Source: Nakamurella endophytica (GTDB taxonomy: Bacteria > Actinomycetota > Actinomycetes > Mycobacteriales > Nakamurellaceae). From it: DNA of 64,000 bases. Positions 1-9,365 of the stretch are shown here, one piece after another. A program made the position numbers and the translations under genes. Position 1 is the stretch's first letter, and every line of letters starts with the position of its first letter. The notes under the pieces are model-generated. The model saw only the letters and a list, made by a program, of their open reading frames with translations, was not told the DNA's origin and searched no databases. Location of the stretch: positions 462,125 through 526,124 of the forward strand of contig NZ_BMNA01000004.1 in NCBI RefSeq assembly GCF_014646215.1, read 5' to 3'.

Positions 1-80
1 GCGGCCAGCGCCCCCGCGATGGCCAGCACCCAGGTGATGGCCGTGATGACCGGCACCACGAGGGACAGCGGGTTCTCCAC
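1..80 (-). CDS. DUF2516-like membrane protein, N-terminal fragment
   Basis: Only the first 26 or so codons are inside the window; the gene continues past position 1. Reading leftward from a GTG at 78-80 gives a short start followed by a hydrophobic stretch (residues about 5-26), as in a small membrane protein. In mycobacteria the genes after an XRE regulator and HbhA are in this order and the third is a DUF2516 family membrane protein, so the assignment rests on hydrophobicity plus gene order. Function is unknown. The next gene upstream (HbhA-like) ends 49 bases away on the same strand, so co-transcription is likely. Confidence 0.55.
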   Translation of the reverse strand, partial: MENPLSLVVPVITAITWVLAIAGALA

Positions 81-129
81 GGTTCCACGATACGGGTGCC
101 GGATGCGGACCCGGGCGGGCCCGACCGGC

Positions 130-972
130 TCAGCCCGCCGTCGTCCCCCGCGGCTTCGGCGTGCGCCGCGGCGTGGTCGCCGGAGATGTGGCGCGGCGCG
201 TCGCGGCCGCGCCGGTCGCCGTCCGGCCGGCGCGGGTTGCGCGGGCCCGGGCGGTGGCCTCGACCTCGGCGGCGGCGACCCGGGCGCGCGCCTTCGAGGC
301 GCGCGCCGATTGCGCGGAGGTGGTCGGCGTCGTGGTGGCGGCGGCGATCGCCTCGGCGACGTCGTCGGCGGCCGGCACGGGCGGTGCGGACTCGGCGACC
401 GGCGGCTCCGCGTCCGCGGCCGGGACGGTCCCGGACGCGGCCGGTGCGGCGGAGCCGCCGTCCACGACGGTGCCGGGGCGCAGGTCGCCGGCGCGGACGT
501 CGTGCCAGGCGCGGTCGCCGCGCTTGGCGAGGTTGCCGTAGATGATGCCGGCCAGGTGCGTGTACGCCTCGACGGTCGACCGGACGCTCGTCCCGGACAC
601 CGCCTGGCCGAACTCGGCCAGCTTGGCGGGCAGCTCCCCGATCAGCTCCTGCGCCTTGCCCGGCGCCTCGGCGGCGAACTGCTCCACGGACTGGGCCACG
701 TCCGCGGCGATGCGCTGGGCGCGGGCGGGCAGGTCGGCGGCCGCACGCTGGGCCCGACCGGGCAGGTCGGCCGCGGCGGCCCGGACGTCGCCGGCCTCGG
801 GTGCGGACGGCAGGGTCTCCCGCAGCGACTCGCGCAGCTCGGCGAGCCGGCGGACGGCGATGTCACCGGCACCGATCGCGGCGAGCAGCGGGCGGGGCAG
901 GTCGGGGAACCGGGCGGCGAGCTGGTCGACGGCGCTCTCGGACACCGAGCGCAGGTCGGTGAGCAGGGACAT
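130..972 (-). CDS. HbhA-like heparin-binding haemagglutinin homologue
   Basis: A 280-residue protein with an amphipathic helical N-terminal half (repeats of the type AAADLPGRAQR and AADLPARAQR around residues 65-90) and a low-complexity C-terminal tail rich in Ala, Thr and Arg. This is the layout of mycobacterial HbhA, a surface adhesin whose basic C-terminal tail binds heparan sulphate; here Arg replaces most of the Lys. The ATG start is supported by an AAGGGAGA Shine-Dalgarno sequence. It lies between an XRE regulator gene and a DUF2516-like gene, the same order as Rv0474-Rv0475-Rv0476 in Mycobacterium tuberculosis. A binding role in a non-pathogen is not shown; a structural or lipid-inclusion role is equally possible. 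Confidence 0.75.
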   Translation of the reverse strand: MSLLTDLRSVSESAVDQLAARFPDLPRPLLAAIGAGDIAVRRLAELRESLRETLPSAPEAGDVRAAAADLPGRAQRAAADLPARAQRIAADVAQSVEQFAAEAPGKAQELIGELPAKLAEFGQAVSGTSVRSTVEAYTHLAGIIYGNLAKRGDRAWHDVRAGDLRPGTVVDGGSAAPAASGTVPAADAEPPVAESAPPVPAADDVAEAIAAATTTPTTSAQSARASKARARVAAAEVEATARARATRAGRTATGAAATRRATSPATTPRRTPKPRGTTAG

Positions 973-1121
973 GACGGTCTCCCTTCCGGCGGCCTGGGCC
1001 GCCGCTGTGTCGCGGGACGGGTGGTGGTGCGGTCGGTGCGGGAGTGGCGGGCTGTGGCGGGCTGCGGTCCTGGGGGGTGCGGTCGGCAGGTTCGGTGCGG
1101 GGAGCCGGTGGGTCCCGCGGG

Positions 1122-1580
1122 TCAGCCGGCGGTGCCGGGTTGGCGGAGGGCGGTGTAGAGGTCGATCAGTGCGGACCGGTGCCGGCCGCTGAGCGCCGGG
1201 TCCGCCCGCAGCGCAGCGACGACGGCCCGGTGCGCGGTGTCGCCGGGCGCCGTGTCGACCGGGACGGTGCCGCCGGGCAGGGTGTCGCCCGGCACGGTGC
1301 CGGTCCCGGCCGTGTGGTCGGCGGCCGGCGGCGGGGTGGGCGGGTCCAGCACGCCGGCGCGGGCGAGCAGGGACTCGGCCGAGATCGACAGCCCGCGGGC
1401 GATCTGGGCCAGGATATCGGCGCTGGGCCGCCGCAGGCCGCGTTCCACCTGTGACAGGTAGGGGTTGGACACGCCCGCCCTGGCGGCCAGCGCCCGGAGC
1501 GAGATCTGCGCCTCGGTGCGTTGTTCCCGGATGAAGGCGCCGAGATCCTTCACCGGGGTGAGCACCTCGGTCAGGTCCAT
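1122..1580 (-). CDS. XRE-family transcriptional regulator
   Basis: A 152-residue protein with a clear Cro/C1-type helix-turn-helix at about residues 25-65 (SLRALAARAGVSNPYLSQVE followed by RGLRRPS). A Pro/Thr/Gly-rich linker (about 78-115) and a short helical C-terminus follow. It sits directly upstream of the HbhA-like gene on the same strand, 149 bases apart, matching the Rv0474-hbhA arrangement in mycobacteria, where the regulator has been reported as a transcriptional repressor. The ATG start is preceded by a GGGACGTCGC stretch with only a weak ribosome binding site. A perfect inverted repeat 66 bases upstream of the start is a candidate autoregulatory operator. Confidence 0.85.
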   Translation of the reverse strand: MDLTEVLTPVKDLGAFIREQRTEAQISLRALAARAGVSNPYLSQVERGLRRPSADILAQIARGLSISAESLLARAGVLDPPTPPPAADHTAGTGTVPGDTLPGGTVPVDTAPGDTAHRAVVAALRADPALSGRHRSALIDLYTALRQPGTAG

Positions 1581-1645
1581 GCGACGTCCCCTCGGCCGGG
1601 CCGGCGGTCGATCCGCCGGTGCACGTCCTCCACGCTAGCAGGACT

Positions 1646-1661
1646 GCTTGCTCCTGCAAGC
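1646..1661. promoter_or_regulatory. Inverted repeat upstream of the XRE gene, candidate operator
   Basis: GCTTGC-TCCT-GCAAGC is a perfect 6-4-6 inverted repeat. It overlaps a second one, GCAGGA-N8-TCCTGC, at 1638-1657. The region lies between the XRE start (1580) and the end of the oxygenase gene (1704), where the promoter of the XRE-HbhA operon must be. Binding by the XRE protein is inference. Confidence 0.4.
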
Positions 1662-1703
1662 AAAACCGTGAGGGCGGTGTCGAGGCCCGCCGGACGACGC
1701 GGC

Positions 1704-2768
1704 TCAGCGGGCGGTGATCACCCGTTGCGCCTCGCGCTCGGCGCGGGTGTTGCGGACCAGCTGTCGCGAACCGGCGAGCTTGCCGGCGATGTGCTCGGCG
1801 ACGGTCACCGGCGGGTAGAGCGGCTCCTCGCCCGGGGGGACGGTGCCGGGCAGCGCCGACACCACCGCGTCGATGTTGCCGTCGTGGAAGTACGCCGCCG
1901 ACCGGCGGCGTTCGATGCGCCCGTCGACAACCGGCGGCTTCACCCGGTGCAGCGTCGACCGCCACACCTCGTTCGTCCACCGGGCGGTGAGGTCGCCCAG
2001 GTTCACCAGCAGCGCGCCCGGCTCGGGCAGCACGTCGTGCCAGCGCCCGTCGTCGTCGAGCACCTGCAGCCCGGCGACCCGGTCGGCCCAGAGCACGGTG
2101 ACGATCCCGTAGTCGGTGTGCTCGCCCATCCCGGTCAGGTCGGCGTCGAGCTCGATGTCGCCCGGCGGCAGGGCGTAGTTGTTCATCCGCAGCACGTCCA
2201 GCGAGTGGTCGGTGAAGGCGTCGAACCATCCCGCGGGCAGGCCCAGCGCGTCGGCGAAGATCGTGGTCAGCACCCGCGCCACCCGGCCGGCCTCGGCGAA
2301 CCAGGCCAGGGTGCGCGCGGCGAACGGGCCGGCGCCGTCGGGCCAGATGTTGTCGGCGTAGTCGCCGGCGGGCAGGTCCAGCCCGGGGTGGTCGGCGGCG
2401 GTGACGCCGATGTTGAAGGCCTCGAAGAAGTCGTTCATCCGGTTCGCCGCGGCGACGCCCAGGCTGAGGCTCAGCTGCTCGGACTTCGGTGCGGTGTACC
2501 CGCGGTTGATCCCCGGCGGCGCGATCCACTGCTTCTTGACCTCCAGGGGGAGGTCGAAGAAGTCGTCGATGGCGGCGGCGAGCCCCTCGGCGACGGTGGG
2601 ATCGATGCCGTGGCCGGTGATCTGGATGAAGCCGACCGTCCGGCAGGCCCGGTCCACCGCCGCCGCGGTGCGGGCCCGCGCGGCCGGGGAGCCGTCCCCG
2701 ACGTACGGCGAGATGTCGACCAGCGGCACCTGGAACCTCGGCCGCTCGGTGTCGGTGGTGGGCTGCAC
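1704..2768 (-). CDS. Isopenicillin N synthase-like 2-oxoglutarate/Fe(II) dioxygenase
   Basis: A 354-residue cytosolic oxygenase. The N-terminal DIOX_N region begins with VPLVDISPYVG and contains GFIQITGHGI. The catalytic double-stranded beta helix carries the iron ligands in GEHTDYG (His and Asp) and STLHRV (His), and the 2-oxoglutarate-binding Arg-x-Ser in ERRRSAAYF. Length matches the family (300-360). The start is a GTG with an AGGAG ribosome binding site 6 bases upstream. Family members hydroxylate, desaturate or cyclise small molecules; the substrate cannot be read from the sequence. No biosynthetic cluster surrounds it, so it is probably a stand-alone catabolic or detoxifying enzyme. 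Confidence 0.85.
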   Translation of the reverse strand: MQPTTDTERPRFQVPLVDISPYVGDGSPAARARTAAAVDRACRTVGFIQITGHGIDPTVAEGLAAAIDDFFDLPLEVKKQWIAPPGINRGYTAPKSEQLSLSLGVAAANRMNDFFEAFNIGVTAADHPGLDLPAGDYADNIWPDGAGPFAARTLAWFAEAGRVARVLTTIFADALGLPAGWFDAFTDHSLDVLRMNNYALPPGDIELDADLTGMGEHTDYGIVTVLWADRVAGLQVLDDDGRWHDVLPEPGALLVNLGDLTARWTNEVWRSTLHRVKPPVVDGRIERRRSAAYFHDGNIDAVVSALPGTVPPGEEPLYPPVTVAEHIAGKLAGSRQLVRNTRAEREAQRVITAR

Positions 2769-2878
2769 GGGTCACTCCTGGGGGTCGGGCCGCGGGGGCC
2801 GGTGGCGCGCCGACCCGGCGCGTCGTGCCGGGCCCGCGGCGCTGCGGCCGTCGTGGGCTGCACTGTGCCCGGTCCGGA

Positions 2879-3562
2879 TCACCGGCGCGAACCGTCCCCG
2901 TGTCGGGCATGTGACGCCGCGGCGCCGGCGGGCTGTCGGGGCCCTGCCACGGCCGGGCTGCGCGGGTGGTCGTAGGACACCACGGCCAGGGCGTCGGCCT
3001 CCGGGTCCCGCTCCGCCAGGTACCGGGCGAACGCGGGGCGCCACCACTGCCGCTCCGGTGGCAGCGCCCTGGCCAGCGTCCCGTCGGACACCCGCAGCAC
3101 GACGGTGACGTCCGGCCGCACGGCGCCGGCGGTCAGCAGTGGCCCGTGCAGCACGAGCACCTCGGTGGCGCCGGCCTGCCGGTACGGCTCGCGGACCGAC
3201 CGGTCGGTGGCCGGGTCCCGCAGCCGGGCCAGGAAGCGGCCGCTGCCGTCGGCGGCCCACGGATCGAGCAACTCGCGACGCAGCGCGTCGTCGTCCACCC
3301 AGGCGGTGAGCAGGCTGTCGACGTCGGTACGGCCGTGCTCCAGGCGCAGCGCGGCCGCCCGCCACCACCAGCCGGTGGACACGACGGTGGCCGGCCGACC
3401 GGAGTCCTGGAACGCCTCCGCCAGCCGCTGTGCCAGATCGGCGGTGCCGACGGCGTCGTCGCCGTCCAGGCCCACCCGGACCCGGCCGCCCGGGGCCGCG
3501 TCGGCGACCCGGTCCGCCAGCAGGGCCGGCAGCGCGGCCGGGTCGACGGGACGGAACCTCAC
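2879..3562 (-). CDS. Uridine-kinase-like P-loop protein with degenerate Walker A
   Basis: A 227-residue protein resembling the actinobacterial proteins annotated as uridine kinase. The position of the P-loop (residues about 30-40) reads GLDGDDAVGT, while active relatives have GxDGxxGAGKT: the nucleotide-binding Lys is missing. Later family features remain, including a central hydrophobic strand before a GPLLTAG segment and a basic tail. It starts at GTG (3560-3562), in frame with no better upstream start. It sits 76 bases downstream of the xylA stop codon on the same strand. It may bind but not phosphorylate a nucleoside; catalytic activity is doubtful. Confidence 0.6.
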   Translation of the reverse strand: MRFRPVDPAALPALLADRVADAAPGGRVRVGLDGDDAVGTADLAQRLAEAFQDSGRPATVVSTGWWWRAAALRLEHGRTDVDSLLTAWVDDDALRRELLDPWAADGSGRFLARLRDPATDRSVREPYRQAGATEVLVLHGPLLTAGAVRPDVTVVLRVSDGTLARALPPERQWWRPAFARYLAERDPEADALAVVSYDHPRSPAVAGPRQPAGAAASHARHGDGSRR

Positions 3563-3638
3563 CGTCCCAGCCTGCCAGCCGGGCCCGTCCCGACCGCCGC
3601 GGGACCGGTCCCGCCCGGAACCGGTCCCGCCGCGGACG

Positions 3639-4826
3639 TCAGCGCACGCCGAGCAGGTGCTCCAGCGCCAGCCGCTGCAACCGGGCGTAGCCGTAGCCCT
3701 GGTTGCGGGCGGTCTCCAGGTCGTACTCCTCGAAGGAGGACCGGTCGGCGAGCAGGTCGTCGTAGCTCTCGCCCTCGCCCAGGGTCGGCTGGGCGAGGTC
3801 GGCGACCCGCGCCGCCTCGAGCGCCTCCTGCACCTCCGGGTCGGCCCGGAAGTTGCGGGAGCGGTCGCGCAGGGTGATGTACAGCTCCATGTTCGCCCGC
3901 GCCGACTCCCAGACGCCCTCGATGCTCTCGGTGCGCAGCGGCTTGTAGTCGAAGTGCCGGTCGCCGTCGTAGGTCGGCCCGCCGCCGGGGGCGCCGTTCT
4001 CCAGGAGGTCCACGGTCGAGAACGCCTGCAGCAGGTCGCCGTAGCCGAACACCAGGTCCTGGTCGTACCGCGGGCCCTTCTGCCCGTTCAGGTCGATGTG
4101 GAAGAGCTTGCCCTGCCACAACGCCTGCGCGATGCCGTGCGTGTAGTTCAGCGAGGCCATCTGCTCGTGGCCGGTCTCCGGGTTGATGCCGATCATGTCG
4201 GCGTGCTCGCACTGCTCGATGAACGCCAGCGCGTGGCCGATGGAGGGCAGCAGGATGTCGCCCCGCGGCTCGTTCGGCTTGGGCTCGATCGCGAACCGCA
4301 TGCCGTAGCCCTTGTCGATCGAGTACTGGGCCAGCATGTCGATGCCCTCGCGGTAGCGGTCCAGCGCCGACCGGACGTCCTTGGCGAAGTCGACCTCGGA
4401 GCCCTCACGACCGCCCCAGAAGACGTAGATCTGCGCACCGAGCTCGGCGGCCAGGTCCATGTTGCGCATGACCTTGCGCAGCGCGTACCGGCGCACCGAC
4501 CGGTCGTTGCTGGTGAAACCGCCGTCCTTGAACACCGGGTCGCCGAACAGGTTGGTGGTGACCATCGGCACCACCAGGCCGGTGTCGGCCAGCGCCTTGC
4601 GGAACTCGTCGATGATCCGCTCACGCTCGGCCGGCAAGCTGTCCGGCGGGATGAGGTCGTCGTCGTGGAAGGTGATGCCGTAGGCGCCCATCTCGGACAG
4701 CTTGTGCACGGCCTCGGTCGCGGCCAGCACCGGCCGGGTCGCCTCGCCGAACAGGTCGCGGGCCTGCCAGCCGACCGTCCAGAGCCCGAAGCTGAACTTG
4801 TCCTCGCGGGTGGGTTGTGGCGTCAT
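3639..4826 (-). CDS. xylA: Xylose isomerase
   Basis: A 395-residue enzyme that interconverts D-xylose and D-xylulose (and glucose and fructose). All active-site elements are visible: the catalytic His in [11 protein letters not shown], the Trp in [11 protein letters not shown], the metal ligands in [18 protein letters not shown] and [16 protein letters not shown]. Length and sequence fit the short class I isomerases of actinomycetes. The reading frame is open 14 codons further upstream, but the ATG at 4824-4826 is chosen because it has a GGGAG ribosome binding site and matches the family start ([20 protein letters not shown]). No xylulokinase, xylose transporter or xylR gene is nearby, so the gene is not in a classical xyl operon. 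Confidence 0.97.
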   Translation of the reverse strand: MTPQPTREDKFSFGLWTVGWQARDLFGEATRPVLAATEAVHKLSEMGAYGITFHDDDLIPPDSLPAERERIIDEFRKALADTGLVVPMVTTNLFGDPVFKDGGFTSNDRSVRRYALRKVMRNMDLAAELGAQIYVFWGGREGSEVDFAKDVRSALDRYREGIDMLAQYSIDKGYGMRFAIEPKPNEPRGDILLPSIGHALAFIEQCEHADMIGINPETGHEQMASLNYTHGIAQALWQGKLFHIDLNGQKGPRYDQDLVFGYGDLLQAFSTVDLLENGAPGGGPTYDGDRHFDYKPLRTESIEGVWESARANMELYITLRDRSRNFRADPEVQEALEAARVADLAQPTLGEGESYDDLLADRSSFEEYDLETARNQGYGYARLQRLALEHLLGVR

Positions 4827-4953
4827 CGTGTGTGCTCCCGAGTAGTGGTTGGTGTCCGGGCCGGCCACGGCCGGCGGCGGAAGCCCGGCAGGTCCTCCGG
4901 ATCGTCCCAGTCAACAGACCCCTCCGCCGGCCGTCGACCGCGGGGTCGGCCGT

Positions 4954-6276
4954 TCACAGGAACAGCCGGGCCAGCGAGTAGATCACCAGGCCGGCGAGGG
5001 CGCCGACGACGGTGCCGTTGATCCGGATGAACTGCAGGTCGCGCCCCACCTGGAGCTCGATCTTGCGGCTGGTGGCCTCGCCATCCCAGCGGGCCACGGT
5101 CTCGTCGATGATCCCGGTGATGGCCCTGGCGTGGTTGCGGGCCAGGTACCCAGCGGCGTCGGCCACCCAGCGGTCGATCTTGCCGGCGGTCTCCGGGTCG
5201 TCCCGCAGCCGCTCGCCGAACGACATGAGCCCGCGCACGACGGTGCGGCGCAGCTCGGAGTCCGGGTCGGCGGCGGCGGCCAGCAGGGCCTCCTTGGCCG
5301 AGCCCCAGGCGCTGGCCGCCAGCGAGCGGACCTGCGCGTTGTCGACGATGCGTTCCTTGACGGCGTCCGCCCGGTCCATCGTCACCGGGTCGTGCTGCAG
5401 GTCCTCGGCGAACTCCAGCAGGAAGCGGTCCAGGGCCTGCCGGAGCTGGTGGTCCGGGTCCTCCTTGACCGCCAGGGCGAAGGCCTCCACCTCGCGGTAG
5501 AGGCGGTCGGCCAGCAGGTCGTCGACGAACCGCGGCGTCCAGGTCGGGGCCCGCTGCGTCACCACCCGGTTCACCAGGTCGTAGTTGTCCCGGATCCACG
5601 CGTGCACCCGGTCCACGACGAAGTCCACCAAGGGGTGGTGGTCGCCGCGGGCGAACACGTCCGACGCGATCCGGCCGAGCGGCGGGCCGACCCGGGTCTC
5701 GGCGATCCGGCGGCGGGCCAGGTCCTCCAGCAGCCCGGCCACGGTGTCGTCGGACAGCACGGTGGACAGCCCGCGCACCGCGCTGGCCAGCTCGGCGGCG
5801 ATCCGCTCCGCCGCCTCCGGCCGGGCCAGAAAGGCCCCGGCCCGCGAGGCCACCGAGAACCGGGCCAGCTTGTCCCGGACCACCTGCTCGGACAGGAAGT
5901 TGGCCGCCACGAACTCCGACAGCGAGGCGCCGATGTCGTCCTTGCGGGTCGGGATGATCGCGGTGTGCGGGATCGGCAGCCCCATCGGCCGGCGGAACAG
6001 GGCGGTGACCGCGAACCAGTCGGCGAGCGCGCCGACCATGCCGGCCTCGGCGGCCGCGCGCACCCAGCCGGCCCAGGGGTGGTCCTTCTCCAGCAGCCAG
6101 GCCACCACGAAGACGACCGCCATCAGCACGAGCAGGGCGGTGGCGAAGGCCTTCATGCGGACGAGCCGGCGCCGCCGCTCGACGTCCGCAGGGGTGGGCG
6201 GCAGCGAGGCACTCCAGGCGGCGGTCACCGGGTCATTGTCGGGGTCGCCGCCGCCCGGCCGGCGCGGGCGCGGCAC
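4954..6276 (-). CDS. DUF445 family membrane protein
   Basis: A 440-residue protein. Residues about 40-62 form a transmembrane helix (AFATALLVLMAVVFVVAWLL), followed by the family signature region AAAEAGMVGALADWFAVTAL and FRRPMGLPIPHTAIIP. The long middle is predicted helical, and a second hydrophobic segment closes the protein (IRINGTVVGALAGLVIYSLA). The function of DUF445 (YjiN-like) is unknown. The GTG at 6274-6276 gives the longest frame but has a poor ribosome binding site; a GTG at about 6228 is an alternative that still includes the whole domain. It is divergent from dapC with only 32 bases between starts, so the two promoters must overlap. Confidence 0.88.
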   Translation of the reverse strand: MPRPRRPGGGDPDNDPVTAAWSASLPPTPADVERRRRLVRMKAFATALLVLMAVVFVVAWLLEKDHPWAGWVRAAAEAGMVGALADWFAVTALFRRPMGLPIPHTAIIPTRKDDIGASLSEFVAANFLSEQVVRDKLARFSVASRAGAFLARPEAAERIAAELASAVRGLSTVLSDDTVAGLLEDLARRRIAETRVGPPLGRIASDVFARGDHHPLVDFVVDRVHAWIRDNYDLVNRVVTQRAPTWTPRFVDDLLADRLYREVEAFALAVKEDPDHQLRQALDRFLLEFAEDLQHDPVTMDRADAVKERIVDNAQVRSLAASAWGSAKEALLAAAADPDSELRRTVVRGLMSFGERLRDDPETAGKIDRWVADAAGYLARNHARAITGIIDETVARWDGEATSRKIELQVGRDLQFIRINGTVVGALAGLVIYSLARLFL

Positions 6277-6308
6277 CCAGGGGTGCCTGCGGTTGGTAGG
6301 AAGGGCGC

Positions 6309-7475
6309 ATGCACCTGGTCCCGAGGCTGCGACCGTTCACCACGACGATCTTCGCGGAGATGTCCGCGCTGGCCGTCGCCACCGGGGCGGTGAACCTGGG
6401 ACAGGGCTTCCCGGACACCGACGGCCCGGCCGGGATGCTCGAGGCCGCGCGCGACGCGATCGCCGGCGGCGTGAACCAGTACCCGCCGGGGCCGGGCATG
6501 CCGGTGCTGCGCGAGGCCGTCGCCCGCGCCCGGCTGCGCGACCGGGGGCAGCGGTTCGACCCGGACACCGAGGTGCTGGTCACCGTCGGCGCCACCGAGG
6601 CCATCACCGCCGCGGTGCTGGCGCTGGTCGAGGCGGGCGACGAGGTGGTGATGCTGGAGCCCTACTACGACTCCTACCCGGCGGCGGTCGCGATGGCCGG
6701 GGCGCGCCACGTGTCCGTCCCGCTGCGTCCGGACGCCACGGGCCGCTGGTCGCTGGACCCGGACCGGCTGGCGGCCGCGATCACCCCGGCCACCCGGCTG
6801 CTGCTGCTGAACAGCCCGCACAACCCGACCGGCACCGTGCTGACCCGCGAGGAGCTGTCGGCGATCGCCGAGCTCGCCGTCCGGCACGACCTGGTGGTGG
6901 TCACCGACGAGGTGTACGAGTACCTGACCTACGACGACGCCGTGCACGTCCCGATCGGCTCGCTGCCCGGCATGGCCGGGCGCACGCTCACCGTGTCCAG
7001 CGCCGGCAAGACGTTCAACGCCACCGGCTGGAAGATCGGCTGGGTGTGCGGGCCGGCGGAGCTGGTCGCCGCGGTGCGGGCCGCCAAGCAGTTCCTGACC
7101 TTCGTCGGCGGCGCTCCGTTCCAGCCGGCCGTCGCGCACGCCCTCGAGCACGAGATGGGCTGGGTCGACGGGCTGCGCAAGGACCTGCAGGACAAGCGGG
7201 ACCGGCTGTGCGAGGGGCTGGCCGCCGCCGGTTTCGGGGTGCAGCGCCCGCAGGGCACGTACTTCGTCCCGACCGACATCCGCCCGCTGACGCCGCCGGG
7301 CACGGAGGCCGACGGGCTGCGCTTCTGCCTCGAGCTGCCCGGCCGCGCGGGGGTGGTGGCCGTGCCGCAGCAGGTGTTCCACGACGATCCCGCCGCCGGC
7401 CGGCCCTACGTCCGGTGGGCGTTCTGCAAGCGCGACGAGGTGATCGACGAGGCGGTGCGCCGGCTCGCGGGCTGA
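6309..7475 (+). CDS. dapC: N-succinyldiaminopimelate aminotransferase
   Basis: A 388-residue PLP-dependent class I aminotransferase. The segments RLRPFTTTIFAEMSALAVAT, VNLGQGFPD and GGVNQYPPGPG closely match M. tuberculosis DapC (Rv0858c), which makes N-succinyl-L,L-diaminopimelate in lysine and peptidoglycan synthesis. The PLP lysine lies in SSAGKTFNATGWKIGW, and the substrate-contacting NSPHNPTG motif is intact. The ATG has an AGGAAGGG ribosome binding site. Related enzymes use kynurenine or methionine, so side activities are possible. It is not beside other dap genes here. Confidence 0.88.
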   Translation: MHLVPRLRPFTTTIFAEMSALAVATGAVNLGQGFPDTDGPAGMLEAARDAIAGGVNQYPPGPGMPVLREAVARARLRDRGQRFDPDTEVLVTVGATEAITAAVLALVEAGDEVVMLEPYYDSYPAAVAMAGARHVSVPLRPDATGRWSLDPDRLAAAITPATRLLLLNSPHNPTGTVLTREELSAIAELAVRHDLVVVTDEVYEYLTYDDAVHVPIGSLPGMAGRTLTVSSAGKTFNATGWKIGWVCGPAELVAAVRAAKQFLTFVGGAPFQPAVAHALEHEMGWVDGLRKDLQDKRDRLCEGLAAAGFGVQRPQGTYFVPTDIRPLTPPGTEADGLRFCLELPGRAGVVAVPQQVFHDDPAAGRPYVRWAFCKRDEVIDEAVRRLAG

Positions 7476-7595
7476 ACCGGCGGGCCCGACCGGTTCGCCC
7501 GGTGGTCCCGCGGCCGGGGCCGGCGCGGTGGCACGGCCGTGGGCCGGCGCGGTGGCGCTGCCCGGCCCGTCGGCGACGGTGCGAGGATCGCCGGC

Positions 7596-8798
7596 ATGAC
7601 CGCTCCCCAGCCGACCGACGTCGCCGCCGTGCACGCGCAGGCACCGGTGTTCGACGGGCACAACGACGTCGCGTGGGCGCTCCGCAAGCAGGTCCGCTAC
7701 GACCTCGACCGGCGCGACCTGGCGGTCGACCAGCCGTCCCTGCACACCGACATCCCGCGACTGCGGCGCGGCGGGGTCGGCGCGCAGTTCTTCTCCGTCT
7801 ACGTGCCCGGCACCCTGCCGCCCGGCGACGCCGTCGTGGCAACCCTCGAGCAGATCGACTGCGTGGCGGCCGTCGTCGCCCGGTATCCGGACACGTTCCG
7901 CGCCTGCCGCACGGCCGCCGACGTCCGCGCCGCGATGGCCGACCGCCGCATCGCCGCCCTGATGGGCGCGGAGGGCGGTCACAGCATCGCCGGGTCGCTG
8001 GCCGTGCTGCGCACGCTGCACCGGCTCGGCGTCGGCTACCTGACGCTCACCCACAACCAGAACGTGCCGTGGGCGGATGCGGCCACCGACGTGCCGGCCG
8101 CCGGCGGTCTCACCGCGTTCGGGCGCGAGGTCGTCGCCGAGATGAACCGGCTCGGCATGCTCGTCGATCTCTCGCACGTCGCCGAGAGCACGATGAACGA
8201 CGCGCTCGACGCGTCGCGGGCGCCGGTGATCTTCTCCCACTCCTCCTGCCGGGCACTCGCCGGCCACGTCCGGGACGTGCCGGACGCGGTCCTCGGCCGG
8301 CTGCCCGGCAACGGCGGCGTGGTGATGCTGACCTTCGTCCCGCAGTTCGTCTCCCGCGAGTGCGCCCGGTACGACGCCGAGCTCGAGGCCGTCCGGGAGC
8401 GGCTGGACCTGCGCACCGTGGGCGGGTACACCGCGGACGCCGGGGAGGAGCCGACGGCCGAGGCGGCGGACCCCGCGGCCGCGGCGGCGAGGGTCGCGGC
8501 GACGGCCGAGCTGGAGCGGTGGCAGCGCGAGCACCCCGCGCCGGTGGCGACGCTGGCCCAGGTCGCCGACCACGTCGAGCACGCCCGGGAGGTCGCCGGC
8601 GTGGACCACCTGGGCCTGGGCGGCGACTACGACGGCGTCGACCGGCTGCCCCAGGGGCTGGCCGACGTCTCCTGCTACCCGGCGCTGCTCACCGAGCTGG
8701 CCACCCGCGGCTGGTCGGCCGCCGACCTGAGGGCGTTGACCAGCGGCAACATCCTGCGGGTGATGGCCGACGCCGAGGCGGTCGCCGCGTCGCTGTAG
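7596..8798 (+). CDS. Membrane dipeptidase (peptidase M19 family)
   Basis: A 400-residue metallopeptidase of the renal dipeptidase type. Zinc-site motifs are all present: the first HxD in [10 protein letters not shown], the bridging Glu in [11 protein letters not shown], His in VDLSHVAE and [10 protein letters not shown], and the C-terminal Asp in LGLGGDYDG. It would hydrolyse dipeptides, including D-amino-acid-containing ones. The frame is open 19 codons upstream, but the ATG at 7596 is preferred because the family begins just before the DGHND motif. No signal peptide is visible, so it is probably cytosolic. It follows dapC by 120 bases on the same strand. Confidence 0.93.
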   Translation: MTAPQPTDVAAVHAQAPVFDGHNDVAWALRKQVRYDLDRRDLAVDQPSLHTDIPRLRRGGVGAQFFSVYVPGTLPPGDAVVATLEQIDCVAAVVARYPDTFRACRTAADVRAAMADRRIAALMGAEGGHSIAGSLAVLRTLHRLGVGYLTLTHNQNVPWADAATDVPAAGGLTAFGREVVAEMNRLGMLVDLSHVAESTMNDALDASRAPVIFSHSSCRALAGHVRDVPDAVLGRLPGNGGVVMLTFVPQFVSRECARYDAELEAVRERLDLRTVGGYTADAGEEPTAEAADPAAAAARVAATAELERWQREHPAPVATLAQVADHVEHAREVAGVDHLGLGGDYDGVDRLPQGLADVSCYPALLTELATRGWSAADLRALTSGNILRVMADAEAVAASL

Positions 8799-8861
8799 GT
8801 ACACAGCGACGACACAGGCTCTCGGCAGCGTGCGCACGGCCCGCGGGACCACGGTGGGGCC

Positions 8862-9365
8862 ATGACCGTCGCCGTGACCGCCGCCAGCGGGCCCGTCCTC
8901 GCCCACCGGCACGCGCGGCGGGACGGCGCGGCGCTCGGCGCACCGGTCCGGCGACCCGCGACCACGCTGCCGCCCGCGTGGCGGGCACTGGCCGGCCAGG
9001 CGGCACGGTTCGCCGCCGTCGGCACGGCCGGCACCGTCCTGCAGCTCGTGCTGTACCTGGCCCTGGAGCGGCCGGTCGGCAGCACCGTCGCCGCGGTGCT
9101 GTCGTGGTGCGCGGCGACCGTGGTGACCAACGCCGTCCACCGGGCCGTGACCTTCGGGGTGCACGACACCGCCCGGCGGACCGGCGACCAGGTCGTCGCG
9201 GCGGGTACCTGCCTGGTCGGGCTGGTGCTGACCACCGTCGCGCTGGACCTGTCACCGGTCACCGGCGTGGCAGCAGCCGCGGCGGTGCTGGCGGTCAACG
9301 CCGGCGTCGGCGCCGGGCGGTTCGCCGTGCTGCGCTGGTGGTGGGGGCACCGGACCGGGCACTGA
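8862..9365 (+). CDS. GtrA-like membrane protein
   Basis: A 167-residue protein with a hydrophilic N-terminal extension of about 45 residues and then four hydrophobic helices (around residues 48-68, 75-95, 108-125, 130-150). The GtrA signature is seen in ARFAAVGTAGTVLQLVLYLA and TNAVHRAVTFGVH. GtrA proteins are thought to help move polyprenyl-linked sugars across the membrane for cell-envelope glycosylation. The gene is monocistronic in appearance: the peptidase gene ends 63 bases before and a gap of more than 800 bases follows. Confidence 0.82.
   Translation: MTVAVTAASGPVLAHRHARRDGAALGAPVRRPATTLPPAWRALAGQAARFAAVGTAGTVLQLVLYLALERPVGSTVAAVLSWCAATVVTNAVHRAVTFGVHDTARRTGDQVVAAGTCLVGLVLTTVALDLSPVTGVAAAAAVLAVNAGVGAGRFAVLRWWWGHRTGH

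Noticed and set aside
3639-4826. A xyl catabolic operon around xylose isomerase
   Set aside because: Neither xylulokinase, transporter nor xylR is nearby; the neighbours are a uridine-kinase-like gene and a DUF445 gene.
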